From Aquabacterium commune (GTDB lineage: Bacteria > Pseudomonadota > Gammaproteobacteria > Burkholderiales > Burkholderiaceae_C), in the NCBI RefSeq assembly GCF_004362855.1, contig NZ_SNXW01000005.1, forward strand, positions 224,429 through 288,428: a stretch of DNA of 64,000 nucleotides, read 5' to 3'. The translations under genes were made by a program, and so were the position numbers. The notes beneath the pieces are model-generated. The model saw only the letters and a list, made by a program, of their open reading frames with translations, searched no databases and had not been told where the DNA came from. Positions within the stretch are counted from its first letter, which is position 1. Each line of letters starts with the position of its first letter. Below, piece by piece: positions 29,528-38,922 of this stretch.

Positions 29528-31066
29528 TCAGCGCAGGCTGATGGTGGTGTTGACGCCGGTGTTCACCGAGGCGTCGTCGAACCAGCGCGTCGTCACCGTC
29601 TTGGTCTGGGTGTAGAACTGCACAGCCTGCTTGCCGTAGGGGCCCAGGTCGCCCAGCTTGGAGCCGCGCGAGCCCGTGAAGCTGAAGAAGGGCACGGGCA
29701 CCGGGATGGGCACGTTGATGCCCACCTGGCCGACGTCGATCTCGCTTTGGAACTTGCGCGCTGCCGCACCGCTTTGCGTGAACAGGCCCACGCCATTGCC
29801 GAAGGGGTTGGCGTTGACCAGGGCGATGGCCTCGTCGAGCGTGTCCACGGCCATGCACACCAGCACCGGCCCGAAAATTTCCTGGGCATAGACCTGCATG
29901 TGCGGCTGCACGCCGGCCAGCACGGTCGGGCCCACGAAGTTGCCTTGGGGGTAGCCGGCCACCTGCACGCCGCGGCCATCGAGCAGCAGCTCGGCGCCCT
30001 CGGCCACGCCGCTGGCGATCAGCGCCTCGATGCGGGCCTTGGCGCGCGGCGAAATCACCGGGCCCACGTCGGTGCCGGGCTCGGTGCCGGCGTTGACCTT
30101 GAGCGCCTGCGCCCGCTTCACGACCTCGGGCAGCCAGTCGCGCGCGGCGCCCACGAACACCGCCACCGAGGTGGCCATGCAGCGCTGGCCGGCGGCCCCG
30201 AAGGCCGCGCCCACCAGGGCGTTGAGCGACTGCACGGGGTGCGCATCGGGGAGGATGACGGCGTGGTTCTTCGCGCCCATCATGCTTTGCGCGCGCTTGC
30301 CGTGCTGGCTGGCCAGGTCATAGACGTGGGTGCCCACGGCCGTCGAACCGACGAAGGACACGGCCACGATGTCGGGGTGGGTGCACAGCGCATCGACCAC
30401 GTCTTTGCCGCCGTGCACGACGTTGAGCACACCCGCCGGCACGCCGGCCTGCATGGCGAGGTCCACGAGTTCCATCGTGCTCATCGGGTCCTGCTCCGAG
30501 GGCTTGAGCACGAAGGTGTTGCCGCACACGATGGCCATGGGGAACATCCACAGCGGGATCATCGCGGGGAAGTTGAAGGGCGTGATGCCCGCGCACACGC
30601 CGATGGGCTGGCGCAGGGTGCAGGTGTCCACGCCGTTGGCCACGTTCTCGGCGAACTCGCCGAGCTGCAGCGTGCCCACCGCGCAGGCGTGCTCCACCAC
30701 CTCCAGGCCGCGGACGATGTCGCCCTCGGCGTCGGCCAGGGTCTTGCCCTGCTCCAGCGTCAGCACGTGGGCGATGCGGCCCAGGTGCTCGCGCAGCAGG
30801 GCCTGGAAGCGCAGCATGATGCGCATGCGCACGGCCAATGGCGTGGCCTTCCAGGTGACGAAGGCCTGGCGCGCGGCGGCCACGGCCGCATCGACCTCGT
30901 CCGGCGTGGCCATGGGCACCTGGGCCAGCACCTCTTGCGTGGCCGGGTTGACGACGGGGTGCAGCTCGGTGCTGCGCGAATCGACGAACTCTCCCTGGAT
31001 CAGCAGGCGCACCGTGGGGTGGCTGACGGGCGAGTGGCTGCCGTAGAGGTGGGGCGTGGTGCTCAT
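29528..31066 (-). CDS. mmsA: Methylmalonate-semialdehyde dehydrogenase (CoA-acylating)
   Basis: A 512-aa aldehyde dehydrogenase converting methylmalonate semialdehyde to propionyl-CoA (and malonate semialdehyde to acetyl-CoA). Class-specific features are [17 protein letters not shown] near residue 160, [14 protein letters not shown] and [12 protein letters not shown]. The catalytic cysteine is in [17 protein letters not shown] (about 290), without the usual general-base glutamate. The C-terminal [34 protein letters not shown] is typical of MmsA. The ATG at 31066 follows an AAGGAAG Shine-Dalgarno. It belongs to the valine/isobutyrate degradation operon. Confidence 0.95.
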   Translation of the reverse strand: MSTTPHLYGSHSPVSHPTVRLLIQGEFVDSRSTELHPVVNPATQEVLAQVPMATPDEVDAAVAAARQAFVTWKATPLAVRMRIMLRFQALLREHLGRIAHVLTLEQGKTLADAEGDIVRGLEVVEHACAVGTLQLGEFAENVANGVDTCTLRQPIGVCAGITPFNFPAMIPLWMFPMAIVCGNTFVLKPSEQDPMSTMELVDLAMQAGVPAGVLNVVHGGKDVVDALCTHPDIVAVSFVGSTAVGTHVYDLASQHGKRAQSMMGAKNHAVILPDAHPVQSLNALVGAAFGAAGQRCMATSVAVFVGAARDWLPEVVKRAQALKVNAGTEPGTDVGPVISPRAKARIEALIASGVAEGAELLLDGRGVQVAGYPQGNFVGPTVLAGVQPHMQVYAQEIFGPVLVCMAVDTLDEAIALVNANPFGNGVGLFTQSGAAARKFQSEIDVGQVGINVPIPVPVPFFSFTGSRGSKLGDLGPYGKQAVQFYTQTKTVTTRWFDDASVNTGVNTTISLR

Positions 31067-31110
31067 GGGGACTTCCTTGGAACTGCCTCGTTGCGGGGAG
31101 GGCGCGGTGC

Positions 31111-32262
31111 TCAGAGCTGCCGCGCGATGACGATTTTCTGGACCTCGCTGGTGCCTTCGTAGATCTGGGTGATGCGGGCGTCGCGGTAGTGGCGCTCCAC
31201 CGCGTAGTCCTGCAGGTAGCCATAGCCGCCGTGCACCTGGATGGCCTTGGAGCACACCCACTCGGCCGTTTCGGAGGCCATCAGCTTGGCCTGCGAGGCC
31301 TCCGAGATGCAGGGCACGCCGGCCATGCGCAGGCGGGCGGCGTGGTGCACCATCAGGCGCGCGGCGTTCAGGCGGGTGTGCATGTCGGCGAGCATCTGCC
31401 CGATGGCCTGGTGCTCGGCAATCGGCTTGCCGAACTGCACGCGGTCGCGTGCATAGGCCCGTGCCGCGTCGAGCGCCGCCCGCGCGATGCCCACGGCCTG
31501 CGCGCCGATGCCGATGCGCCCGCCTTCGAGGTTGGACAGCGCGATCTTCAAACCCTCGCCGCGCTGGCCCAGCAGGTTGGCGGCCGGGATGCGCACGCCT
31601 TGCAGCGAGATGGCGCAGGTGTCCGACGCCCGGATGCCCAGCTTGTGCTCCTCGCGCTCGACCACGAAGCCCGGCGTGTCGGTGGGCACGAGGAAGGCCG
31701 ACAGGCCCTTCTTGCCCAAGGCCGGGTCCGTCACGGCGAAGACGATGGCCAGGCCCGCGCGGCGCCCATTGGTGATGAACTGCTTGGCGCCGTTGAGCAC
31801 CCAGTGGGCGTCCTCACCTTCGCCATCCAGCACGGCGCGCGTGCGCAGCGCATCGGCCTCGGAGCCGGCTTGCGGCTCGGTCAGGCAGAAGGCGCCGATG
31901 ACCTCGCCCGAGGCCAGCCGCGGCAGCCACTGCGCCTTCTGCGCCTCGCTGCCAAAGCGCAGGATGGGCACGCAGCCCACCGAGTTGTGCACGCTCATCA
32001 GCGTCGAGCACGAGGCGCAGCCCGCGGCGATTTCCTCGATGGCCAGGGCGTAGGCCAGGTCGTCGCTCTTGCTGCCGCCCCCGTCTTCGGGCACCAGCAT
32101 GCCCAGCAGGCCGAGCTCGCCCATCTGGCGGACCACGGCGGGCGGCAGGGCGCCCTCGCGGTCCCACTGCGCGGCGTTCGGGGCCAGCACGGACTGGGCG
32201 AAATCGCGGGCGGCATCGCGCACCAGGCGCTGGTCTTCGGTCAGCAACACATCGTGGCTCAT
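31111..32262 (-). CDS. Acyl-CoA dehydrogenase (isobutyryl-CoA/short branched chain type)
   Basis: A 383-aa FAD-dependent acyl-CoA dehydrogenase. Family signatures are [20 protein letters not shown] (FAD/substrate binding, about 125-145), [13 protein letters not shown], and the C-terminal [34 protein letters not shown]. The catalytic glutamate falls in the IYEGTSE box as in short-chain and isobutyryl-CoA dehydrogenases. Neighbouring mmsA/mmsB make isobutyryl-CoA to methacrylyl-CoA the probable reaction. Chain-length specificity cannot be read from sequence alone. It is separated from the upstream thiolase by only 7 bp. Confidence 0.92.
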   Translation of the reverse strand: MSHDVLLTEDQRLVRDAARDFAQSVLAPNAAQWDREGALPPAVVRQMGELGLLGMLVPEDGGGSKSDDLAYALAIEEIAAGCASCSTLMSVHNSVGCVPILRFGSEAQKAQWLPRLASGEVIGAFCLTEPQAGSEADALRTRAVLDGEGEDAHWVLNGAKQFITNGRRAGLAIVFAVTDPALGKKGLSAFLVPTDTPGFVVEREEHKLGIRASDTCAISLQGVRIPAANLLGQRGEGLKIALSNLEGGRIGIGAQAVGIARAALDAARAYARDRVQFGKPIAEHQAIGQMLADMHTRLNAARLMVHHAARLRMAGVPCISEASQAKLMASETAEWVCSKAIQVHGGYGYLQDYAVERHYRDARITQIYEGTSEVQKIVIARQL

Positions 32263-32269
32263 GCGGTCC

Positions 32270-33457
32270 TCACAACAGCTCGATGGCCATGGCCGTGGCC
32301 TCGCCACCACCGATGCACAAGGCTGCCACACCGCGCTTGAGGCCGCGTTGTTGCAGCGCATGCACCAGCGTGACGAGGATGCGCGCGCCCGTGGCACCGA
32401 TGGGGTGGCCCAGGGCGCAGGCGCCGCCGTGCACGTTGACCTTGGCGTGGCCCAGACCGAGTTCGCGCATGGCGATGAGCGTGACCACGGCGAAGGCCTC
32501 GTTGATCTCGTACAGGTCCACGTCGGCGTCCGACCAACCTGTCAGCGCGAACAGCTTCTCGATGGCGCCCACCGGGGCGGTGGTGAAGCGCGGCGGCGGC
32601 CCGGCGTGCGTGCTGTGGCCGACGATGCGCGCGATCGGTTGCCAGTCGCGGGAGCGGGCCGTGCTGTCGCGCGTCAGCACCAGGGCCGCGGCGCCGTCGG
32701 AGATCGACGCCGAGCTGGCCGCGGTCACGGTGCCGCCCTGGCCGTCTTTGGCGAATGCAGGCTTGAGCGTGGTGATCTTGTCGGGGCGGCACTGGCCGGG
32801 CGTCTCGTCGGTGAGCAGCGCGTGGGTGTCACCTTTGACCTTGACTTCCATCGGCGTGATCTCACCGGCAAACAGGCCCTGCGCCACCGCGGCTTGCGCG
32901 CGTTGCACCGAGGCCAGGGCGTAGGTGTCCTGCTCGGCGCGGGTGAAGCCCATCTCCTGCGCGGTGACCTCGGCGTGCACGCCCATCAGCTGGCCGTCGT
33001 AGGCGTCCTGCAGGCCGTCGAGGAACATGTGGTCGAGCATCTGGCCGTGGCCCAGGCGCTGGCCGCTGCGGGCCGAGGGCAACAGGTAGGGCGCGCGGCT
33101 CATGGACTCCATGCCGCCGGCCACCAGCAGGCTGGCGCTGCCGGCCAGCAGCTGGTCGTGGGCCAGCATCACCGTCTTCATGCCGGAGCCGCACATCTTG
33201 GTCAAGGTGGTGGCGGGCACGTGGTCGGGCAGGCCGGCGGCCAACAGGGCCTGGCGCGCCGGGGCCTGGCCCAGGCCGGCCATCAGGCAGCAGCCCATCA
33301 GCACCTCGTCCACCTCGCTGGCGTGCACGCCCGCCTTCAGGATGGCGCCGCGGATGGCGGCCCCGCCCAGTTGCGGCGCGCTCACGCTTTGGAACTGTCC
33401 TTGGAAGCTGCCGATGGCCGTGCGCTGTGCGGCCAGGATGACGACGGGATCGTTCAT
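32270..33457 (-). CDS. Acetyl-CoA C-acyltransferase (thiolase)
   Basis: A 395-aa thiolase. The active-site cysteine is in [15 protein letters not shown] (about residue 89). [16 protein letters not shown] follows, then the second-half signature [19 protein letters not shown] (catalytic His) and the C-terminal [15 protein letters not shown] with the second cysteine. The NEAF box reads [13 protein letters not shown]. Such enzymes condense or cleave acetoacetyl-CoA or 2-methylacetoacetyl-CoA. Together with the downstream acyl-CoA dehydrogenase and upstream SDR it could serve isoleucine or valine degradation. The ATG at 33457 is chosen because the extension to 33505 lies before family homology. 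Confidence 0.93.
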   Translation of the reverse strand: MNDPVVILAAQRTAIGSFQGQFQSVSAPQLGGAAIRGAILKAGVHASEVDEVLMGCCLMAGLGQAPARQALLAAGLPDHVPATTLTKMCGSGMKTVMLAHDQLLAGSASLLVAGGMESMSRAPYLLPSARSGQRLGHGQMLDHMFLDGLQDAYDGQLMGVHAEVTAQEMGFTRAEQDTYALASVQRAQAAVAQGLFAGEITPMEVKVKGDTHALLTDETPGQCRPDKITTLKPAFAKDGQGGTVTAASSASISDGAAALVLTRDSTARSRDWQPIARIVGHSTHAGPPPRFTTAPVGAIEKLFALTGWSDADVDLYEINEAFAVVTLIAMRELGLGHAKVNVHGGACALGHPIGATGARILVTLVHALQQRGLKRGVAALCIGGGEATAMAIELL

Positions 33458-33479
33458 GGGGGGCTCCTGAAAGTGGCCT

Positions 33480-34280
33480 TCACTTGGCGGCCATGCGGAT
33501 GCCACCGTCGATGCGGATCACCTCGCCATTGAGGTAGTCGTTGTCCACGATGCTGCGCACCAGCGCGGCGTACTCGGCCGGGCGGCCCAGGCGCGCCGGG
33601 TGGGGCACGCTGCGGCCCAGGCTGTCCTGCACCTCCTGCGGCAGGCCCAGCAGCATGGGCGTTTCGAAGATGCCCGGGGCGATGGTCATGACGCGGATGC
33701 GGTCGCGCGCCAGCTCGCGCGCGGCGGGCAAGGTCATGGCCACCACGCCGCCCTTGGACGCGGCATAGGCGGCCTGGCCGATCTGGCCGTCGAAGGCCGC
33801 CACCGAGGCGGTGTTGACGATCACGCCCTGCGAGTCTTCGGGGTGGGCCTCTCCTTGGCCCGATGCGCCAGAACCCGGCACGCCCGACGCCACCATCGCC
33901 GCCACCGCCAGCCGCATCATGTTGAAGGTGCCGATCAGGTTGACCTGGACGGTGCGGGCGAAGCTGTCCAGCCGGTGCGGGCCGTTCTTGCCGTGGATTT
34001 TTTCGGCCGGGCCGATGCCGGCGGCATTGACCAGCACATCGAGGCGGCCGAAGCGCTGCACGGCGGTGTCCACCGCGGCCTGGGCGCTGGCCTCGTCCGC
34101 CACATTGGTGGGCAGGTAGGCCAGGCGGTCGCCGTCTTGCGGGGTGACGAAGCCTTCGCGCGGCGGCGCCAGGTCGGCGATGAGGACGCGGGCACCGGCG
34201 TCCAGGGCCATGCGGGCGGTGGCCGCGCCCAGGCCGGAGCTGCCACCGGTGATCAGGAAGACGCTGTCTGCGAGTTTCAT
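33480..34280 (-). CDS. SDR-family 3-hydroxyacyl-CoA dehydrogenase (HSD17B10-like)
   Basis: A 266-aa short-chain dehydrogenase/reductase. The cofactor motif is TGGSSGLGAATA (about 10-21), the NAG motif is VLVNAAGIG, the catalytic Ser is in VNTASVAAFDGQIG, and Y-x3-K is YAASKGG. The pattern AYAASKGGVVAMTLPAARELA..IRVMTIAPGIFETPML is characteristic of type II 3-hydroxyacyl-CoA dehydrogenase/HSD17B10, which oxidises 2-methyl-3-hydroxybutyryl-CoA. An insertion of about 15 residues (GSGASGQGEAHPEDSQG) precedes the catalytic serine. As first gene of the minus-strand block it probably defines the operon promoter region at about 34.3-34.4 kb. Confidence 0.9.
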   Translation of the reverse strand: MKLADSVFLITGGSSGLGAATARMALDAGARVLIADLAPPREGFVTPQDGDRLAYLPTNVADEASAQAAVDTAVQRFGRLDVLVNAAGIGPAEKIHGKNGPHRLDSFARTVQVNLIGTFNMMRLAVAAMVASGVPGSGASGQGEAHPEDSQGVIVNTASVAAFDGQIGQAAYAASKGGVVAMTLPAARELARDRIRVMTIAPGIFETPMLLGLPQEVQDSLGRSVPHPARLGRPAEYAALVRSIVDNDYLNGEVIRIDGGIRMAAK

Positions 34281-34427
34281 GGAGGGCGGGGCGCACAGGC
34301 CCGGGTCAGCATGGGATGAAACCATCTTGCCCCAAGGCCCGTGGCTTGCCCAGCGGGTCACCCAGGGGCTGCGTGAACTGTGTCTGCAGCCCCACGCGTC
34401 AATTGCTTGACGCTGGGAGGCGGTCGG

Positions 34428-35327
34428 TCAGCCCAGGGCGTGCCAACCCTGCCAGCCCACGTACAGCCCCACCAGCGTGATCAGCGCGCTGGAGATGTAG
34501 GGCGCGTTCTCGGTGAGGTGGCGCAGGCCCGGCCAGCGGGCGGCGGCGTGCCGGCTGAGGTGGCGCATGCCGAGCGCGGCCACCACGCCCGACGCCACCA
34601 GCGTCAGCGCCAGGCCGACGCTGAAACCCAGCACCAGGGTGGCACCGAGCGCCACCTGCTTGAGCTGCAGGCACAGCAGCAGCACGGTGATGGACGCCGG
34701 GCAGGGAATGAGCCCGCCGGTCAGCCCGAACACGATGATCTGGCCGGTCGTCACCTCGCGGCCGGCGAAGCGGCGCTGGATGTCCTCGGCGTGGGCGCGG
34801 GCGTGGGCGTCGCTGGCGTCGTGGTCCAGGTGCAGGGGGGCGTGGTTGTGGTCGTGCGGATGCACGTGGGTGTGCCCGTGTGGATGCGCGTGGCCGCCTG
34901 CCGCATGGCTGTGGCCGGTGTCGTGGCCATGGTCGTGATGGTGGTGGTGATCGCCGTGATCGTCGTGATGGCCATGGTGGCGCCCATGCTGCCCCCGCCA
35001 CGTCCGCCAGGCCATCCACAGCGCCACGCCGATGATGATGGCGGCCGAGGCCAGCTGGAAGCAGGGCTCCGAGGCCTCGGCGTCCCAGTGCTGGCCGAAG
35101 TACAGGCCGGCCAGCGCCACGGCCCAGACCACCGCGGTGTGCGACAGCGTGGCCGACAGGCCCAGCAGCACGGCCTGCGTCAGGGTGCCGCGGATGGCCA
35201 CGATGAAAGCGGCCATCATCGTCTTGGAATGCCCGGGCTCCAGGCCGTGCAGGGCGCCCAGCGCGATGGCGCTCGGCACGAAGAGCCAGCCATGGCCTTC
35301 TTGCAAAAGTGCGCTCAGTGAGGTCAC
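34428..35327 (-). CDS. rcnA: NicO/RcnA-type nickel/cobalt efflux permease with His-rich loop
   Basis: A 299-aa inner-membrane protein with about six hydrophobic segments. The N-terminal family motif is ALHGLEPGHSKTM (about 24-36). A very histidine-rich cytoplasmic loop lies at about residues 115-170, containing runs such as HHHHHDHGHDTGHSH and HPHGHTHVHPHDHNH. The second half has GLTGGLIPCPASITVLLLCLQL. RcnA exports Ni2+/Co2+. Its ATG overlaps the stop of the GDT1-type gene (ATGA at 35324-35327). It is therefore cotranscribed and would share the upstream manganese riboswitch, implying a wider metal-efflux response. Metal specificity here is not proven. Confidence 0.9.
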   Translation of the reverse strand: MTSLSALLQEGHGWLFVPSAIALGALHGLEPGHSKTMMAAFIVAIRGTLTQAVLLGLSATLSHTAVVWAVALAGLYFGQHWDAEASEPCFQLASAAIIIGVALWMAWRTWRGQHGRHHGHHDDHGDHHHHHDHGHDTGHSHAAGGHAHPHGHTHVHPHDHNHAPLHLDHDASDAHARAHAEDIQRRFAGREVTTGQIIVFGLTGGLIPCPASITVLLLCLQLKQVALGATLVLGFSVGLALTLVASGVVAALGMRHLSRHAAARWPGLRHLTENAPYISSALITLVGLYVGWQGWHALG

Positions 35328-35926
35328 AGCCCGAATCCTTTCCCGGCGCCCATCAGGGTGGCGGCGCCCAGCAAACCGAAGATGCCCGCGGCGATGCCGT
35401 GCACCAGCCGCATCGGGATTCTCGCCGCGAGCTTGTCGCCCACGAACACGGCGGGCACGTCAGCGATCATCATGCCCAGCGTGGTGCCAGCGATCACCCA
35501 CAGCGGGCCGGCCGCATCGCTGCTGTAGTGCGCGGCCATGGCCACCGTGGCGAACTGCGTCTTGTCGCCCATTTCGGCGAGGAAAAAGGTCACCACCGTG
35601 GCGCCGAACACGCCGAAGCGTTGCACCACCTGGGCCTCGTCGTCCTCGATCTCGTCGGGGATCAACGTCCACACCGCCATGCCGATGAAGGAGATGCCCA
35701 GCACCCAGCGCAGCACATCGGGGCTCACGGTCGCGGTGATCCAGGAGCCCAAGGCGCCGGCCAGACCGTGGTTGAGCACCGTGGCCACGAAGATGCCCGC
35801 GATGATGGGCAGGGGCTTTTTGAAGCGGGCGGCCAGCAGGAAGGCCAGCAGTTGCGTCTTGTCCCCGATTTCGGCGAGCGCGACGACGCCGGTGGACACG
35901 GTGAAGGATTCGAGGAAGGCTTGCAT
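35324..35926 (-). CDS. GDT1/TMEM165 (UPF0016) family Mn2+ exporter
   Basis: A 200-aa membrane protein with six predicted helices and the family's duplicated E-x-G-D-[KR]-[TS] motif: AEIGDKTQLLAF near residue 18 and AEMGDKTQFATV near 117. Bacterial members such as MneA export Mn2+. The upstream leader holds a yybP-ykoY manganese riboswitch, which strongly supports a manganese-efflux role. The gene overlaps the downstream rcnA-like gene by 4 bp. The two together form a small metal-efflux operon. Confidence 0.93.
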   Translation of the reverse strand: MQAFLESFTVSTGVVALAEIGDKTQLLAFLLAARFKKPLPIIAGIFVATVLNHGLAGALGSWITATVSPDVLRWVLGISFIGMAVWTLIPDEIEDDEAQVVQRFGVFGATVVTFFLAEMGDKTQFATVAMAAHYSSDAAGPLWVIAGTTLGMMIADVPAVFVGDKLAARIPMRLVHGIAAGIFGLLGAATLMGAGKGFGL

Positions 35927-35984
35927 GGCAACTCACAGGCCGGAAAAAGACGGATGACCACGACGCTGCTCCGGCCCGGACGAC

Positions 35985-36140
35985 AGCGTGGTGGTCAAAG
36001 GTCTTGCCAGGCCCCACAACGCGGTGCGGTGCGGTGAGGCTGCTGACGCCATGGCCTGCGGGCCAAGTGTGTTGACGTCAGCCATGGGCCGCGGCGCTTG
36101 GGGCGCACACGGCGGGCAGCGGCTACTCCCCAGTGACGGG
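35985..36140 (-). promoter_or_regulatory. yybP-ykoY manganese riboswitch
   Basis: The leader of the GDT1-type gene contains, in the order and spacing of this class, GGGGAGUAGCC (complement of 36121-36131), a UGACGUCAACA element (complement of 36070-36080), and GGCAAGACCUUUGACC (complement of 35993-36008). These correspond to the conserved L1, junction and L3 elements of the yybP-ykoY aptamer, as in the E. coli mntP leader. Mn2+ binding would turn on expression of the exporter operon. The switch between aptamer and start codon (about 60 nt) was not modelled. No gene was found in this stretch. Confidence 0.88.
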
Positions 36141-36143
36141 CGG

Positions 36144-36173
36144 AGTATAGCGCCGGGGTCCCACGGCTGGCAG
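36144..36173 (-). promoter_or_regulatory. Sigma70 promoter of the riboswitch-controlled metal-efflux operon
   Basis: On the minus strand a near-consensus -10 TATACT (36144-36149) lies 18 bp after a -35-like CTGCCA (36168-36173). Transcription would begin about 36137, immediately before the first conserved element of the riboswitch, the expected position. Confidence 0.6.
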
Positions 36174-36260
36174 GTTTCATGCCCCCACAGCCTGGCCCTG
36201 GGCCGCATGGGTTTGCGCTGTCGCAAGACCCTGCTGTCAGCGGCTTCCTAAGCTGGCGCC

Positions 36261-37163
36261 ATGCATCCCGAACCGCCTCCTCCATCCAGCCGCCGCCAAG
36301 CCTGCCTGCGGGCGATGCGCGCGGCGGGCCTGGCCGTGTGGGTGTGCGGGCTGGCCGCGGCCCCGCACGGGTTGCATGCCCAGGGCCACCCGCCGTGGCA
36401 GACCGAGGACGTGCGCCAGCAGGCCCGCGACCTGCTGCAGCGCTGGCACGCCGGGGCCTTCCTGGCCCTGGACGACGAGGCCCTCGTGCGCAGCTTCCGG
36501 GCCTTGTCGCCCGAGGTGCTGGCCACGGCGCTGGCACTGGGTGCCAGCCAGCACGAAGGTCTGGAGATCTGGATGAAGCGCCAGGAGCGCATCCACGGCC
36601 GCTGGAGCGACAAGCCCTTCCTCAACCACATCAAGTACCGGCGCCAGCCCCGCCAGGTGTACATGGCCTGGTTGCCGGGCGGCCCCAAAGCCGGCCAGGA
36701 GATCCTCTACGACGCACGCCGGCGGCCCGACGCCATGTACGGCCACCTGGGCGGCGCCTTCAACGTCATGTCGATCTGGACGGCGCTGGACGGCAGCCTG
36801 GCGCGTGAGAACTCCAACCACAGCGTGCTGGACCTCAGCCCGCGCTTCATCGCCGACGTGGTCGCGGCCGAGTTGCAACGCTACCGCGCCGAAGGCCGCA
36901 GCCCGCAGGCCGACAGCTTCGAGGTGTTGACGGTGGCCGGCCAGCGCTGCCTGGCCCTGGGCTGGACACCGTCGTCCGGCCCGCCAGCCCACTACGCCGC
37001 GCGCACCCGCATCTGCCTGAACCTGCGCCAGCCCTGGGTGCTGCAGGTCGAGTCCTGGGACGCGGAGGGCGACATCCAGGAACGCATCCTGTTCGACAAG
37101 ATCGTGCCGGCCACCTTCACCGATGGCGACTTCGACCCGGCCAACGCCGCTTACCGGTTTTGA
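36261..37163 (+). CDS. Exported DUF1571-family protein
   Basis: A 300-aa protein with an N-terminal export signal (about 15-40, LRAMRAAGLAVWVCGL...LHAQG) after a proline/arginine-rich start. The body matches the DUF1571 pattern: MKRQERIHGRW, then KYRRQPRQVYMAWLPGG, KAGQEILYDARR, and a histidine-bearing GHLGGAFNVMSIW. The first 15 residues may be trimmed if translation starts at the ATG at 36315 (MRAAGLAVW). No catalytic function has been assigned to this family. It stands alone between divergent and convergent neighbours. Confidence 0.7.
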   Translation: MHPEPPPPSSRRQACLRAMRAAGLAVWVCGLAAAPHGLHAQGHPPWQTEDVRQQARDLLQRWHAGAFLALDDEALVRSFRALSPEVLATALALGASQHEGLEIWMKRQERIHGRWSDKPFLNHIKYRRQPRQVYMAWLPGGPKAGQEILYDARRRPDAMYGHLGGAFNVMSIWTALDGSLARENSNHSVLDLSPRFIADVVAAELQRYRAEGRSPQADSFEVLTVAGQRCLALGWTPSSGPPAHYAARTRICLNLRQPWVLQVESWDAEGDIQERILFDKIVPATFTDGDFDPANAAYRF

Positions 37164-37181
37164 GCGATCACAGCCCCGTGA

Positions 37182-38654
37182 TCAAGCCGCCTTGCGCTGC
37201 GCCGCGCTGGGCTTGCGGAAGGTCATCACGCCGTCTTCCAGCTTGCCGTTGTGCAGCTGGTCCATGTCCATGGCGTAGTTCTGGTACAGCTTCCACGGGG
37301 CGCGGTCGGCGCCCTTGGGCAGGTGGGCCTCGGCGCGGGCCACGTAGCCCGAGCTCATGTCCAGCAGCGGTGCGGGCTTGACGTTGGGGTCGTTGCGCTC
37401 GGCCACGGCGATGCGCGTGCCCGTCTTGTCCATGTGCTTGAGCAGGCGGCAGACGTACTCGGCGATCAGGTCGGCCTTCAGCGTCCACGAAGCGTTGGTG
37501 TAGCCCAGCGTGTTCGAGAAGTTGGGGATGTCGCTGAACATCAGGCCCTTGTACGAGATGTGCTCGTTCATCTGGATGGCCTTGCCGTCCACGCTCATCG
37601 TCATGCCGCCGAACAGGCGCAGGTTCAGGCCGGTGGCCGTCACGATGATGTCGGCTTCCAGCGTCTGGCCCGACTTCAGCAGGATGCCCTTGTCGGTGAA
37701 GCGGTCGATGTGGTCGGTCACCACCGAAGCCTTGCCTTTTTTCAGCACCTTGAACATGTCGCCATTTGGCACGGCGCACAGGCGCTGGTCCCAGGGGTTG
37801 TAGGGCGGCGTGAAGTGCTTCATGTCGAAGTTCGGGCCGACCTGCACCTTCACCTGCTTGAGCAGGAACTTGCGCACCGCGTTGGGGTACTTGCGCGAAA
37901 GCTTGAAGATCAGCTGGGTGATGAAGTTGTTGCGCGCCCGGCTCATCTTATAGACCGTCATCTCGGGCAGGAACTTCAGCAGCACGCGCACCATCGGGTC
38001 GAACTGCGGCACCGAGATCACGTAGCTGGGCGTGCGCTGCAGCATGGTCACGTGCTGGGCCTTGTCCGTCATCGACGGGATCAGGGTGATCGCGGTGGCA
38101 CCGGAGCCGATCACGACCACGCGCTTGCCGCTGTAGTCGAGCTTCTCGGGCCAGAACTGCGGGTGGATGACCTGGCCCTTGAAGTCGTTGCGGCCGGGGA
38201 AGTCGGGCGTGAAGCCCTCTTCGTAGTTGTAGTAGCCGGAGCACATCATCAGCCAGTTGCAGCTGACCTGTTGCGTCTCGCCCGACTTCTTCTGCACCGT
38301 CAGCGTCCAGGCGGCGGTCTCGCTGTTCCAGTCGGCCGACACGACCTTGCTGCCGTAGCGGATGTGGCTGTCGATGCCGTTCTCGCGCGAGGTTTCGCGG
38401 ATGTAGTTGCGGATGCGGTCGCCGTCGGCGATGACCTGGGGCTCGGTCCAGGGCTTGAAGTTGTAGCCCAGGGTGTACATGTCCGAGTCGGAGCGGATGC
38501 CGGGGTAGCGGAACAGGTCCCAGGTGCCGCCGATGGTATCGCGGCCTTCCAGGATGGCAAACGTCTTGCCGGGGCACTGGGTCTTGAGGTGGCGGGCGGC
38601 GCCAATGCCGGACAGGCCAGCGCCCACGATCACGACGTCAAAGTGTTCAGACAT
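37182..38654 (-). CDS. EthA/AlmA-type flavin monooxygenase (BVMO 3)
   Basis: A 490-aa flavoprotein. The FAD motif is GAGLSGIG, followed by GGTWDLFRYPGIRSDSDMYTLG, highly characteristic of the EthA (mycobacterial Baeyer-Villiger monooxygenase) and AlmA (long-chain alkane-associated) branch. The BVMO fingerprint is perfect: FKGQVIHPQFWP. The second Rossmann motif is GSGATA, and NPWDQRLCAVPNGD and TATGLNLRLFGG follow. The substrate could be a ketone or thioether; alkane use is also possible. Its promoter has a consensus -35. Unlike BVMO 1 and 2 it has no AraC neighbour. The start at 38654 is fixed by the MSEHFDVVIVGAG N-terminus. Confidence 0.92.
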   Translation of the reverse strand: MSEHFDVVIVGAGLSGIGAARHLKTQCPGKTFAILEGRDTIGGTWDLFRYPGIRSDSDMYTLGYNFKPWTEPQVIADGDRIRNYIRETSRENGIDSHIRYGSKVVSADWNSETAAWTLTVQKKSGETQQVSCNWLMMCSGYYNYEEGFTPDFPGRNDFKGQVIHPQFWPEKLDYSGKRVVVIGSGATAITLIPSMTDKAQHVTMLQRTPSYVISVPQFDPMVRVLLKFLPEMTVYKMSRARNNFITQLIFKLSRKYPNAVRKFLLKQVKVQVGPNFDMKHFTPPYNPWDQRLCAVPNGDMFKVLKKGKASVVTDHIDRFTDKGILLKSGQTLEADIIVTATGLNLRLFGGMTMSVDGKAIQMNEHISYKGLMFSDIPNFSNTLGYTNASWTLKADLIAEYVCRLLKHMDKTGTRIAVAERNDPNVKPAPLLDMSSGYVARAEAHLPKGADRAPWKLYQNYAMDMDQLHNGKLEDGVMTFRKPSAAQRKAA

Positions 38655-38743
38655 GCGGCAACTCCAGTGTGCTGGCCCGGGTGGGCCGGCAGGCGTGTCT
38701 CCGTGTGGCGCCTGCGGTTTGATGAGGGTCAATGGCTGCCGAC

Positions 38744-38770
38744 TTTATATGTGAAAAGATGCGTTGTCAA
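38744..38770 (-). promoter_or_regulatory. Putative promoter of BVMO 3
   Basis: On the minus strand a consensus -35 TTGACA (38765-38770) is followed after 15 bp by TATAAA (38744-38749); an alternative -10 TAAAGT gives 17 bp spacing. It lies about 90 bp upstream of the BVMO 3 ATG, in an AT-rich patch unusual for the surroundings. Confidence 0.5.
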
Positions 38771-38922
38771 ATGAAGAAATACCCCATCTGGGTCATGGGC
38801 GCGTCAAGGTTCGGGGCGTTCTGTCATCGGCGCATCCCGCGGGCACCCCGCGCTCGCGGGGGGTGTGGGCGCATGGGCGAAAATCGGTGCCTTCGCACCC
38901 TGCGGGACACCCGCCCAGCCCC

